DNA of 64,000 nt from the NCBI RefSeq assembly GCF_032854445.1, contig NC_088301.1, positions 33,776,402 through 33,840,401 on the forward strand, given 5' to 3'. The notes under the pieces were generated by a model. That model saw nothing but the letters and a program-made list of their open reading frames with translations, made no database searches and was not told the DNA's origin. The translations under genes and the position numbers were made by a program. This DNA is from Liolophura sinensis (Eukaryota; Mollusca; Polyplacophora; Chitonida; Chitonidae). Positions 13,484-27,200 of the stretch are shown piece after piece (the stretch's first letter is position 1; each line of letters starts with the position of its first letter).

Positions 13484-16400
13484 GATTACAGTTGCAGGAA
13501 TTTCATTCTTGGAAAAGACAAGATGATGGAATGCAACAAAAGCAGCAAATTTAATGATGCTATTCTCTCATATGTTGTATGTTTGTTACGTGATACATAA
13601 ACTGTAAGGTAAATGTTTGAGGCGACAAATGAAATATTTACGGCGCTGCGGCCACATTATTACCTTATCAAAGCTGCAGGCAACAAACAGTCAATGATAT
13701 GACGAGGACCCAGTAGTTCACTAAATATTTGCTAGAAATTTTATAGGATGCCGTAGGCACACGAAACACCATTTCAGCTAACAAGCTATGCCAGCAGTAG
13801 AACATTGTGGCGTTTTTCGTTTCGGCAGGATCAACTCTGAACAGACCCGGAGATAGCTAGCTACATGTCAAGAACAGTTTACGCTACTATAAACATTATT
13901 CTCGACCGGAAGCAAATTTTCCAGCAGATCAGAAGGATGTATAAAACCAGACTGCAATCATATACTGCAATCATGTCGAGAGCACATTGCTCGTCCACTT
14001 TACAGGCGAAGGTTTTCTACACTGTTGAATAATGTAGGCCTTTAGTAGCGCTAATACTATTAAAGGTATAATATTCGACGGAATGATTGACTGGTTGATT
14101 TATACGATGCAGATAATGTAAGCTACACTTGTACAACTATCCAAAGGAATGTCTTCCTTGGTTAGTTAGCTCTGCTTCACTCACATCTGAGTCAACTGCG
14201 ATATTCATATGCTAAGGTGCAACGGTCAAACATTAAAATTTCTCCTATGGAAAATACCAACCTATATGCATATAGCATTTGGTGACCCAGACCGGGATAT
14301 ATGAATATGTGTTACGTCTAATCATAAGTAAAAGTTAGGATTACGATGTTCAAAAATAAATTGGATTTGGTTTCCCGAAACTTGCTTTCTTGCTGTTGCC
14401 AGTCTTATGCGTCATGTCGTCTTCGTGTTTCGGAATTTCACTGTAAGGACTACAACGGTTTGCTTTACTTTAATAACATTCCGTACATTATAATCCTTTT
14501 CAGAGAATACCTTAAACGCACGTTTTAATGCATGTCAAAATAATCTCACAGAAAAATAAAAACAAACATGCGACGATACATTAGCCATCAATCAACAAAG
14601 GCTTAATGAAACATGCCATTTGAGAATACATTTTGTTTACATATAGGTGGAAGCATTTTACTAAACATTTTTTATTTTTATGCCGGCAAAACTTCACTAC
14701 AATAGGAGGCACTGAAGTGTTTAGAATTGGAGCATAAATATATAAATATTGCTCTTGTCGAAGGCGATGAGGATAGCCGACAGTAGAGTTCGCATCACTT
14801 AGGATTATCATTTCTCCTTTCACTCGAAGTACATTTGCTCTACGGTATAATTTCATATGATACTTAACTCTGTAATATCTTCTATGCACTCAAACAGGCT
14901 AGACAGATTGCCATTCTAGACGATAACATCTAGCCTTTCTCCAGATCAACACTGCTAGAGCCACTAACAATATGCTCCGTTCATCGGTAAGAAGGTGAAT
15001 AGACCATGCAGCATGCCGGTTACCTGTTGTCACCATGGCAACACACAGACGAAGATGACAGTAGCGGGAAGACATACACCGGCCACTGTTATCAGTTTCA
15101 GAAATAATGTACAACCTTTTTTGCAGAGCAGAATCTATTCCAGGAAGGTGTCTGCACTAATGTGTGTAAGTATATAGATGTGCTAAGGGGACAGTACTAG
15201 GGACTGGATGAAAGTCACAGAATTATGGTAAACTGAGAAATTGTTTACCATCATCGACCCGTGAAATATATGGAATCTAGATATAGACTACCGGTATTTA
15301 TTAAGATCTGTGTTTTTTTTTTTTTTTGCCGTTTTTTTTTTGGCCAGCCACATATATCAGTCCAGCAGTACGTTCTTCTTTATTTTCGAATTAGCAGAGC
15401 TTCCAATCAATTGCTTTTGAAGTTGAGTGTTGAAAAAAACGGAAACAGAAGGTATGGTCCATTGCACGGGATGGAACTCTTCACAGTCCATTTCTCTTGT
15501 AAATATCGTCATTGTACATGCACTGTCTGTCTCATACGCCTTATATGCCGCTGTTATTTCAAAATTCCACCTGCAAAGCAAGCTGTGGAGGTGTTGTGGT
15601 CCTAGTTATCATCTTTAATAGGCTGAAACAACCAATTGGCCCCTTGATTTGATAATTCGTGAAATTTTGGCTTCTATGTGCCCATATTATCTTTACATTT
15701 TTAAAGAAAAAATTAAAGCCATTGTTGTAGCAGCCCAATTAGTATAGAGTTAAAGCCATCTTTGAATGTAAGCACATCTCCGCATCTACTGTTTTTGATG
15801 TTTTCGAAAAAATGTGACAAGTGCGGAAGGTTGTCAATGTTTATCATGACAACGGATAAATTTTGCGCTCACTAAATAATGGCATGTGTCTTTGTGTCTT
15901 TGTTATATTTATAGATGCTTTACAACACACGCTACCCAACAGTGCCCCAGAAGAGTTTAATATCAAGTAGACATTTGAGACAGATTTAACTTGGTACAAC
16001 ATAAGGACATTAGGCTAACTTCAATACACTATACGTCTTTGAATGACATTCCCTCCAGATGCAGATGGTGCCTTCGTCCTTTTTCACGGTTTTTTCGAGA
16101 GATAACACAGAAAACTACATAATACAACTAAAGTAAAAAAAGCGCACTAATCTGATGCCAAAGTTTAAAATTTCACCGTGTAGTAAATACAGTAATGCTC
16201 ATATTCATTGGTGCTATGTCTAACCTTCAGAAGTTGTTTTATTTGAATTGCCTGTACGCAAAAGACCGTTGCGGGAGAACGTACATGGGTTTGTAATCAG
16301 CTTAACATGGCGAAAGGTAACGGGAAGTGGTAGACAGGCGGTGTCAGGCTGAGTGATAAGAGCTACAGGAGCTTCGTTCTTTGGCACTCAAGCCGATCTT

Positions 16401-19400
16401 CGCCGATAGCAGAGGCACAGCGATACTACCCGAGACTTAATGGCCTATCTCATTGTCTTCAGTCGAGGGCATTGCTAAATTAACCCGTAATTTTCCGTGA
16501 GAACTTGTCTTGTTGCCCCGGGCACGTCGTACGTGGGGTATACCAACGGACCGTTCTCTACCTAACAGCGTGGGTGTAGTTTAAATATGTATACCTCAAT
16601 CGTGGAGAGGGCAGCCTTGGGTCTCCATGGAGCAGAAACCAGCGCCATTAAATGGAAATAGAACGAAAACCACTAAGCAAATAGTCCAAAGCAGCTGAGG
16701 ATCACGGAAAGCATTTGGTTGTTTAATACGTTCGGGAACATTTGGGTGTCACTAGACCCATTATTTTGAAAGGTGGCACTGTTCACCAAGTTCCTCCAGT
16801 GAACAAAAATGGGTTTTGGAAGAACTGATGTTGGAATAGTCGAAAGACACGGGCATCAATAAACCTGCATATAATAATTCTGCAACTGATTGAATAAAGA
16901 CTCAAAATTTTACATAGTGCCGTCAAGTACGACCGTTTTTATACTGCCATAGCAAGAACAATTATACAAGAAAAATATTTCGAGTACAACTTCTATTCTT
17001 CGACATACTGAGCACTTACCACTTTCATAAGATTGTTTGGTCACGTTTAGAGTCACTTCCAACCAGGGACTGAGCCCAATGTCGACATATTCGCTGTGCT
17101 GTCTCACTGGAACGCTATGCAGAAGACACCAGACACGACATAGAAGAGACTAGAGTTGGTCTACTTGGCGTATTTCCCTTATACTGAACACCAGGCGGGG
17201 TAGTATCAAGGTTACCAAACACTCCACGTACTGCTTAATCCGTCATCATTGATATGCAATCTTGTTTTAATCACCCGTCCTCCACAACTGCCTGTGTACA
17301 ACATACAGGCGTTTCGCGATTAATAAACGAGAAAATCGTATACATTTACGTATATCATGCCACTAAAATATCTGATTTCAGTCCCGATATAACTGTTCCT
17401 CGTATCTACAATGGGGCAAAGCAGTAATTAAAAAGATAAACTGTTGTGTTCCTGAAATTTTTTTTTTTTTTTTTTAAATTATGTTTTATTTTTACTCCGG
17501 TGCATTAATATTAAGGAGGGGCCTTATCTACTAAGCAGGTTCCTCACAAGGACATATTATCACTCAAATGGAATAGGTGTTGCTTGTATTCCTTGTTGCT
17601 GTATTTGTAAAAAAAACAAACATATGAGCACAAGAGGGTGTCATCTGTGGTATTTAATAGTATAGTTGTAACTAGCGCCTTAACACATGATTTAAATGTT
17701 CCCTGATGAAAGGTATTTTAGAAATGTCTTGTCGGTTATGTACACTCTAAATATGGTGAAGATCGTTGCACAGGGAAGCAATTAACTGATGACGATGCAG
17801 TTTCGTTGTAGGGTGCACTAATAGGTTGTCTATGCGCATACATAGGCATGATGCGTGGTACTGAGAAGCATTATGGTAGAGCCCGAGGGAAACCCACGAC
17901 CATCCGCAAGTTGCTGACAGACCCTGACGTATATGGCGTCAGAAACCCACATATAAACCAGAGCTTTTTGTGAGGGTTACTATCACCATAAATTTCCATA
18001 TCCTGTCACTGAGTAACCATTTTAGCTGCATACTGTTATTATATTATTCTTGGTTTCCATTGGTCATTGCAAAACAACGATGTGTACAACGATAACGTGC
18101 ACAAACTAAGCTACATTACACTCACAAATCAATCTCCTTCTAAAAATCCAATGATCTGCTACTAATATCTAGCGATCTTGTGCGTTTATTCTATTGCAGT
18201 TATTTCCCTTCATGTGTTCAGGGCGTCGGCTTGTTGGTATAGCAAATAATCGGACATGTTCAGCAACCTATGTGGCTTTCAGTATTACTTTCACAAAGAG
18301 GAATGTCTTGGCTGATAATGTTGTAGTTTATTGTAGTGGACAATATGGTAGTCCTTAGTATTCCCACTGAAATATTTACGAATACCAATAATGATGTGAA
18401 GTTTTTAGCTGGCAGTTAGATGTCTCTTAATACCACAAAGGATTACATCGTCATTCATAACGATCTGTTATCTTGTACGTCTTTCCTTGGATCTTTTCTG
18501 AAACAATAACCGATTTTACTTGGTTGCATCTCTGCCTCTAGAGGTTTGGCTAAGATATAGCACTGGGATGAACGATGTGAATTGGCGATCGCTGTCATAT
18601 GTGATTTAACATTTTTTTCTAGAGGATTTCGATGTTTGGACAGCACACACTGTTTTTGCAAGTAGCGCGAAATAAGTGATCTCTTTTACTTTCACAGGCG
18701 AATTAATAATATCTTCCGTAAATTCAAATTGCTCACCATGAAACATTCCACCAGATGTGATGTTTATCATAGAAGACTGAGATCACCAATCAAAATAAGT
18801 TTAAACACCCGAACAAAATATGTGCTCAAAGGCTTATATCACTGAAATGCTTCGTAAAGCAAGGCTACATTCGCCTTCCACGGAATCTGAAACTCATTTG
18901 ATCTGAGACTATTTAAACATTTTGTGTCCAATATAACAGACAGTTATAAATTAATAAAGTAGGCCACTGGTAATTTGCATTTGAAAGTGGTCATGGGAAC
19001 TTCGTTATACATAAATTGCATACAGCCCAAAATCTGATTATTTAAATGGACAGATTCCGTACAGGTGGAATATAAATCACTTTACAGTAACTCCAATCGA
19101 ACGTTTCCATTTGGCATGTCAGAAGGGACAGCAAGCCTTCCATTATTTTCCAACCCAGCGGCGAAAGTCTCAGTAGCACACGACATGTTTCCCAGGAGCC
19201 TCGCTCTCACAAGAAGATAAATACAAGCCTGAGGGCGTACCCCATTGGCTGACATTTTCGACGTGTCATGGCATGATTCAGCATTACCAGACACGAAAGG
19301 ATCAAGAGAAGATAATCCTGTTTATCACAATCTCCATGGTACATAGCCATTCAACCCAAGGGAATCTCATACCCAAGACAGTTAACAACTGCCTTCTGTC

Positions 19401-20326
19401 AGGTGTAAATTCATGAAGGGCGATTCAAGTTGCACGTTACGGTTTGTTTACGCAAAATAAATGTTACTATGTCAAAGACAATGCACTACTTATGTATATG
19501 TAGTGTTATTGTAATAAAATGCAGTATTGACTCGGGCAATGTTCATTTTATCAGAACGTCAGTCACCTAATAAACCGATTCACTATGCAGTTACATATCA
19601 CAAAACGTTCCTTCCTAGCCGCATTTGTTCTATCACAAGAAAGCACATGTATTTCCTGACCAGCTTTACCAGTTCCTGGGTTCACCTCGAGTCGGATAAA
19701 GTGACGAACAGATTTATTACACAATATTAATTGATTAGAATCTATGGCATTCCCGACATATTTGAACTAATGGCTGACAGCGAACAGGGGAGCAGATATC
19801 TCGGCGATCAATGGCATTGTGTTGTGAGCGGATATGGCACATGATATAGCCAACGGTCTCTGATGAATTCTTTGTAAACAGTACGGAGCACGTATTCCTT
19901 GTGCCTCATAGAAGCCACTCTGGAAAGGCAAAACCATGCAGTGATTAAAGATAAAAATGGATTCGGAGACAGACGGGAATTTGGTCTAGATTTTCTAACG
20001 TATTGATCAATAGCTAGCTGTTCTCAAAGACATATTTAACCCACGGATGGGCCGACGAGCATCGGACTACCTGTTGGTCGATTTGGACGTTGAGTGTGTC
20101 TAAACGACAATGCAGCGCTCATCGCCGGCCTATCACACTAGACCTACAACCGACACTGTAGGAACGTGGCGAAATGCAAACACTAAGGATCGATTTTGAG
20201 ACAAACCAGATTAATTTAGCTAGTTGGAAAGCTTCCGTTTAATGTATATTTAGCCTCTACAAGTTCCGTCGCCATCTTGCCTAGCATGAGCCCGATATCA
20301 AACCGGATGTGACGATTCCATTTTAC
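13484..20326. other. Intergenic, no supported gene
   Basis: Contains two poly-T tracts (15313-15327 and about 17459-17475) and the core repeat at 17.85 kb. No coding evidence was found. ORFs are short and unrelated to known families by eye. Confidence 0.5.
17846..17950 (-). mobile_element. SINE-like core repeat, copy 3 (truncated)
   Basis: The minus strand reads GTCTGTCAGCAACTTGCGGA, GGTCGTGGGTTTCCCTCGGG and CCATAATGCTTCTCAGTACC. This is the central part of the same repeat with its 3' tail missing. Confidence 0.7.
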
Positions 20327-20740
20327 GTCCTACGATTTATAGCAATAATTGCGTGCATCGCTCCTGTCAAACCACATCGACAACAACAGAGAAATGTTCC
20401 AAACATCGCTTAAAAAAAGTACAGGTACCACATGCTGTGATTTTTGTATCAGTGTCACAGATTCTTTCAGTACCACACTATTTAAGTGTATGTCAATGTA
20501 CCAGGATAGCTACCAATTCTACAGAAAATATTTTGTTCATTATGTAATTATCAAATTTTCAAACCATTTGAGAGATGGAAATCATAAGGCCAGATTTTCA
20601 TGAAATTAGTTTAAACGTTAGATTCTTTTGGGGTGGAAAAGTGTTTGTCCCTAGCTCTTTAGGGCTGTGATTAGGCCCCTACGTGTACTATAACAGCGCT
20701 GTCTGGTTCCATAAGATTACTTTGAACACCTCTGTACTTC
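20327..20740 (+). repeat. 414-bp direct repeat A, left copy
   Basis: The segment starts at GTCCTACGATTTATAGC and ends at CACCTCTGTACTTC. It recurs almost unchanged at 21716-22129, with a few percent substitutions and a one-base difference in an A run. The region between the copies is 975 bp. The layout looks LTR-like, but TG...CA ends and a target-site duplication are not visible, so I do not call LTRs. Confidence 0.85.
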
Positions 20741-21021
20741 TGCGTTTTTGGTGCGTGTACGTGTGCGTTTTTTCTTTCTTTTGTGCGCACGTAATTCAAC
20801 AGATGGCACCATCAGCAAAGCATAATAGAATCCAAAATGTCGTCTTTAGGAATCGGTCTCTTGAACTTAGCTAAATCATTTTGTTACCTGGCATGGGCCA
20901 AAATACACATAACTGGTGTATACCACTGACATGGTAGACATTATTAAATGTTACTTTGAAAATTAAACATGCTTCATGAATATTATTCGTCTTGGTGTAG
21001 TGTGTAACTGTATTAAGGCCT

Positions 21022-21714
21022 ACACAGGCCACGAGAAACCAATATCACAACCACGTGATGAATAAATAAATAGTGGTACTTATACATTAGTCAAATATAC
21101 TTTTAGAATTAACGTGCATCCAGAAGCCTGTGTGTATAAATTAAAATAAAACAATTATTTTAGATTACATGTTAGTCATGTGCGTTGCTTATTTATTTAT
21201 TTATTTGTAGGTGGTGTCAGTGTGCTGAGTGAGTTTGGGATCCAAAATTGTTAATATTAACATAAAATCTTGAGGAAATTATTGTTCAGAAATACAGAAT
21301 GGACGTCAACTGACTGTTTTGTGAGATTAGATCTTTGCCAAGCTTACTTCTTGTTACTCTATAGTAAATGCACAAGCGTTGGCTTTCGCCGTTTGAAAGC
21401 AGGTTTTTCTATGCCCAGAGCAATTCTAGGCCTATTTCTGTTTTAGTTGACATGTTTGAAAGCATGTCTTCATTAGATGTACACATTGAAACGTTTGAAT
21501 TTGATAGGCCTTCCGTGGATATGTTAAGCACCTACAGCTCCAGGATACTCTGTGAGACTCCTGTGCATGTTGACAGCCTTTGTTACTCTTGCTCACCACC
21601 GGATACTGTGGCTGGTCAGTACCAAGACTTGTGCATAGAGGGAACAATCGATAAACACTGGTCAGTCGATGATCAGCCCTGAACTTAATGTTCATCACAA
21701 TGGCCAGTAGGGCC
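21022..21714 (+). repeat. Roughly 693-bp inverted repeat X, left copy (with 104-codon ORF)
   Basis: The segment runs from CACAGGCCACGAGAAACC to GGCCAGTAGGGCCTAG and is present as its reverse complement at 25219-25915 with very few differences. It holds an ORF at 21368-21682 (+) of 104 codons, beginning MHKRWLSPFESRFF, with no recognised domain. A TTTA microsatellite lies at about 21188-21205. The X copy sits between the two A repeats. Confidence 0.88.
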
Positions 21715-21715
21715 T

Positions 21716-22129
21716 AGTCCTACGATTTATAGCAATAATTGCGTGCATCGCTCCTGCCAAACCACATCGACAACAACAGAGAAATGTTCCAAACATCGCT
21801 TAAAAAAGTACAGGTACCACATGCTGTGATTTTTGTATCAGTGTCACAGATTCTTTCAGTACCACACTATTTAACTGTATGTCAATGTACCAGGATAGCT
21901 ACCAATTCTACAGAAAATATTTTGCTCATTATGTAATTAGCAAATTTTCAAACCATTTGAGAGATGGAAATCATAAGGCCAGATTTTCACGAAATTAGTT
22001 TAAACGTTAGATTCTTCTGGGGTGGAAAAGTGTTTGTCCCTAGCTCTTTAGGGCTGTGATTAGGCCCCCACGTGTACTATCACAGCCCTGAGTGGTTCCA
22101 TGAGCTTACCTTGAACACCTCTGTACTTC
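21716..22129 (+). repeat. 414-bp direct repeat A, right copy
   Basis: This is the second copy of repeat A. Near its end it holds the perfect 11-base inverted pair AGGGCTGTGAT (22050-22060) and ATCACAGCCCT (22079-22089), which is degenerate in the left copy. From about 22044 it runs straight into the left arm of the large palindrome. Confidence 0.85.
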
Positions 22130-22727
22130 CCTTGCTGGCCCTTGCTGGGCACCAAATAATTTGTCATTTCAGGTATCAATTCTAAGTAGGTGTTCCCATG
22201 TGTCATCGCTAATAAATCCACAGAAGCATGAAACTAGTGGGAACTGAATAAATTCTAACACCAACCGCCATGTGTGAATGCATACTCCTCACAGCCCATA
22301 CAAGGGAGATAACTACTGATATAACTACTGACATTACTAGCAATTAGTATACTTTGTAAATCTTTTTTAATCTATTCTTTAATTGTTTGAGAAATTTTTT
22401 TATTCATTAATGTTCATTATGGTTTCCCTCTATGTCATTACTGGTGAGAATGATCCTAAACAATTATCCAGTATACGTGTCAAAAAGGTATAACTTGTCT
22501 AATAGTGGCACTGATCATTGTATACATGATTCGCTTCACTGTGGGGAGTATGCATTCAAACATGGCGGTTGGAGAGTTTCCAATAGTTTCATGGTTGTGT
22601 GGATTTTTTAGTGATGACACCTATATGGAATTCACAGCTGAAGCGACTATGATTATTTAGTGCCCAGTAGTAGTATATTAAAGCCAGCAGATGAAGTGAT
22701 AGTATACGTAATCACAGCCCTACTGAG
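22044..22727. mobile_element. Imperfect palindromic (MITE- or foldback-like) element
   Basis: The two halves are imperfect inverted repeats of each other. The outer ends are TAGGGCTGTGATTA near 22049 and TAATCACAGCCCTA near 22722 (inverted). Inner matched pairs include TGGGCACCAAATAAT with its complement near 22655, and a 34-base pair with two mismatches at 22261-22294 and 22539-22572 (CCAACCGCCATG...). The centre is AT-rich, near 22370-22400. No transposase ORF is present and no flanking duplication was identified, so it would be non-autonomous. Confidence 0.72.
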
Positions 22728-25218
22728 CTGGTTTTTCCCATAACATACTAACAACTCTTTACAACCCAACTGGCTTGGTAAGTGTTATATCCAGCGATAT
22801 GTGAATGTTAAGTTGTACATAATCTATTAGTTCAGGACACAGTCAACTCAGTAGGAGGAAATATATACAGTTTTCACATCATGGTATTTATAGTCACTTG
22901 ACTTAAAGTGTGAGCACTGTGGAAAACTGGCGCTGTATTTGTCGTATATGTAGTTATATGGTCATAGTAATAACAGTAAAAAGCGAGTGGGGGTGGTGCT
23001 TCTTGCTAAAATGGCAAGAATTACATTCACACCCCCTTCCCTCTACCTGCTCCTTACTTCAACCCCTTCCAGCAACAACTGGTTAGACCATTTATTAATT
23101 AATCACCAGGACAACTCTTCCATTTCCATTGAATCGGCCTTCGAATGTATTCAGACGACGCGAGTTGCTATCCAATGGAAAGCTGGTCAAGTCGAATGTC
23201 CAAAAATCCAATTAACTTAGTTTCCACGGCATTGAAATCTGGCACCTGAAGTATGACTAATATGCAGGCAAGTTCACGGTGGACAGGCATAGATTGCATG
23301 GTGTGAAGAACTAGGCCATCTTCAGCTGGTTTACTCCAGTGGATCCCAAAATTACCAGCCATATTGCTACACACAATATATTCGGCTGAAATCGCAAGTA
23401 AAGTTGATCATTTGTGCCCATTTAGTGCCACCAAGTAGTGTATCCACCCACACCTTTATCCAAAGGAATCCTCCACAACAGCTCTAGTACAAATGACAGC
23501 ATCAACTAAGAGTTCTCTTGAGTTTTCTGTGAGATTCCTCGGTGTATTATTATTTTAACAAAAATCACATCTTTTCCACGAAAAGAAAATTTCAAACAAT
23601 CAGTTGGCTCAAGAAAATATGAAATGCTACTAACAACATAATCACATGCCCTGGAAATGTCAGATGTTTGTTCATAGACATGAAGGTCACAAACTTTTAA
23701 TGCAGGAAAATGATAACGCTTTTTTAATTTTTAATTCAAAGCTATCTTTATATACGTATGTTAACATTTGCTTGGGGTTTTACGACGTACGTAACAACTT
23801 TCAATCATATATAGTGTGTCTTCTTGTGGCAGTACATGCCGGTAGCAAGAAGATATCTATATTTTACAACTAGAAACATACGTACTCGCACTGCTATTGA
23901 ATGCCTACAAAAATCTGTTTAGGATATATTTATTATTTTATCTATCTATCTAGACGTAAGTTATGTCAACTTACCCTTGTTATTTCATTTGCAAATGCTA
24001 CAATTGCCATTATTAGACCATGCAGACCTCATCACTTCAATCTGGGATCTTAGGTTTCCTTTCAGAAAATAGTTTAGAGACACACCATAGGACACCACTT
24101 CAATTTACTTTACGTGTTATGGATGTGGACGGAATTTAAGGCGTCCTAAGGCTATTCCGGCCCTAACATTCAACTATGGCCCAAGATACATTCCCTTATT
24201 AAGCACTAGCCATAATGTTAATAAAATTAATTTTTCCTAACAAATAATAATGAACAAAAGTAACTGGTTATAAGGCCGTAAGTATAATAATCAGACAGGC
24301 ATAAGGATAACCAAGGATTTGCTCAAACTATCAGTACCCTTAATCACTTTTCAAAAGTAGCTTTTAGGAATACTTTGAATGCACTAAAAGTAAACGTTGT
24401 GTCCCCTAATATCTAATACGAAACTGGTGTGTGTGGCTCTAGTGACGTCGATATCCAAAAAAATCAACCACAATAATAGAACTGTACCATTTTGTTCTAC
24501 CTTAGATAGCATCTAATTATGTACAGTTAATACTCCCAACTAAATCTAGAAAAATCACATCCTTGGTGTTAAATCTTGCCGTTTAGCCTAAACGCTTCCG
24601 TTAGAAATTAACATAATTCGACGTATTGTGTGTTTCCGTTTCAGCACTTAGTTGAGCAAAATTCAATTGTACAGAAACTGCTCGGGCCCAATGACAGAAA
24701 CACCAGAGACAAAAGACGTACAAAGCTTTATCAAATATGATTATAGTAGGGCACATATAAGTCAGATAGGGAATGAATTCCCGTACTTTAAAGGCACTGA
24801 CACATCGCTATAACTTTAGTGTTAGTATCCAAAGACCAACATTGTTTCACCTGAGTTTCCCCTGCTTTCCCTGTGTGCTGCATCTCAAATTGCAATACCA
24901 TGAAACCACAAAACAGCCAGCAAGGGCTAGATTTGAACGTCCGAGTTGGCAACTGAACATAATTGGGCTTAGCATAATGGTCTCCAGCGACATCGCATAA
25001 ATCCATTTGGTATAGGAAGTGGGAGGCTCTCGCCCTTGTTAAATGCAAATTCAAAACTGCGTTCAAATGACGTCCATATCTTATTATTCTAACGCGTGTT
25101 TGAAAAGGAAGTTACTTGAAGTGTCGTTGGTGTGTAGACGATTCAACATGAGAGTTACGTAATCCACACCTTTCGTGAACCATTGCACGCTCCCAGGTAC
25201 GGATTGTTAATTACATCC
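22728..25218. other. Spacer between palindrome and inverted X copy
   Basis: No gene or clear repeat was recognised. A short TATC run lies near 23939. The ORFs at 24.8-25.1 kb on both strands are of chance length. Confidence 0.45.
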
Positions 25219-25915
25219 TAGGCCCTACTGGCCATTGTGATGAACATTAAGTTCAGGGCTGATCATCGACTGACCAGTGTTTATCGATTGTTCCCTCTAT
25301 GCACAAGTCTTGGTACTGACCAGCCACAGTATCCGGTGGTGAGCAAGAGTAACAAAGGTTGTCAGCATGCACAGGAGTCTCACAGAGTATCCTGGAGCTG
25401 TAGGTGCTTAACATATCCACGGAAGGCCTATCAAATTCAAACGTTTCAATGTGTACATCTAATGAAGACATGCTTTCAAACATGTCAACTAAAACAGAAA
25501 TAGGCCTAGAATTGCTCTGGGCATAGAAAAACCTGCTTTCAAACGGCGAAAGCCAACGCTTGTGCATTTACTATAGAGTAACAAGAAGTAAGCTTGGCAA
25601 AGATCTAATCTCACAAAACAGTCAGTTGACGTCCATTCTGTATTTCTGAACAATAATTTCCTCAAGATTTTATGTTAATATTAACAATTTTGGATCCCAA
25701 ACTCACTCAGCACACTGACACCACCTACAAATAAATAAATAAATAAGCAACGCACATGACTAACATGTAATCTAAAATAATTGTTTTATTTTAATTTATA
25801 CACACAGGCTTCTGGATGCACGTTAATTCTAAAAGTATATTTGACTAATGTATAAGTACCACTATTTATTTATTCATCACGTGGTTGTGATATTGGTTTC
25901 TCGTGGCCTGTGTGG
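25219..25915 (-). repeat. Roughly 693-bp inverted repeat X, right copy (with 104-codon ORF)
   Basis: This is the reverse complement of 21022-21714. The 104-codon ORF is kept at 25567-25253 (-) with only two visible residue changes (V to A and S to N). It has no A repeat on either side, so X can exist without A. The 28-bp minisatellite starts at its outer edge. Confidence 0.88.
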
Positions 25916-27200
25916 GCACAGTTCTAATTCTAGATATGGTTTAGTACAGTTCTAGATCCTGGCATGATCTAAAGCAGTCTTAATACAGCCCATGATTACA
26001 AGCATGCAGGCCTGGTACCAGACAAAGCTTAAGGTATGCAGTCCTAGACAAGGTTTTGCACGGTCCAGTACAAGCCATGGCTCAGCACAGTTATTGTGGC
26101 AGACATGATTTCACATTGTCCTAGTTCCAGACATGGCTTATCACAGTCCAGTAGAAACCATGAATCAGAACAGTCACATGGCTTAAACCAGGCAGTCTTA
26201 ATACCAGACATGGTTTAGCACAGCTCAGTACAAGTCATGGGTTCACACAATCCTAGTACCAGACAGGGCTTAGCACAGCCCCGATACCATACCTACCTTA
26301 GCACAGTCCTAGTACCAGACATGGCTTTTCACTGTCCTAGTACCACACAAGGCTTAAGGCAAGCAACCCTAGACAAGGCTTAGCACAGTTCAGTACAAGT
26401 CATTGCTCAGCTTAGGCCTATTACTAGACATGACTCAGTCCTTGTACCAGAGATGGTTTAGCACAGTCCTAGTATCAGACATGGATTAGCACAGTCCTAC
26501 TACCAGACACGGCTTAATGCATACAGACATGGCCCCAGTGCCAGACATGGCTTAAAGCATACTATCAGCACAGTCCAGTATACGCTATGGCTTAGCACAG
26601 TTCTAATACTAGACATGACTTAGCACTCATCATAGTACTAGCACTCAGCATAGCACTAGCACTAGACATGGCTTAGCACAGTCAAAGTACCAGGCATGGT
26701 TTAAAGTATGCAGTCCCAGTACAAGACATGATAGTACAGAGCTCATACAAGACATGGCTTAGCATAGTACTAGCACTTGACAGGGCTTAGCACAATCCTA
26801 GCACTAGACATGGCTCAGCACAGTCCTAGCTCTAGACATTGCTTAATACAGTCCCAGCACTAGGCAAGGTTCAGTCAGCACGGTTCTATCACTAGGCAAT
26901 GCTTATCACAATCCTAGCACTAGCCTTGGTTCAGCACAGTCTTAGCAATAGACATGGCTTAGCACAGTTCTAGTACTAGACATGTCTCAGGAAAGTCCTA
27001 GCACTTCATATAGCTTAGCAAAGTCCTAGCACTTCACATGGCTTCGCACCGTCCAATTACCAGACATGGCTTAAAGCACGTAGTCCTCGTACCAGGCATC
27101 ACTTAGCGCAGTTCTAGTACTAGGGAAGGCGTACCAGACTTAGTACAGATACTAATATGATCCATGACTTAATGCACTCGCAGTACCAGACGTAGCCTTT
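25916..27200. repeat. 28-bp minisatellite, degenerate
   Basis: The unit is close to GCACAGTCCTAGTACCAGAC followed by ATGGCTTA (28 bases). Spacing of the CCTAGTACC motif at 26252, 26308 and 26336 confirms the 28-base period. Roughly 45 degenerate copies fit the span. Variants include GACAAGGCTTA and ACTAGACATGG. No coding content is seen. Confidence 0.88.

Noticed and set aside
24773-25066. Possible tRNA or SINE (GTTCAAATC box B-like stretch on the minus strand)
   Set aside because: No acceptor stem, no box A at the right distance and no T-stem pairing.
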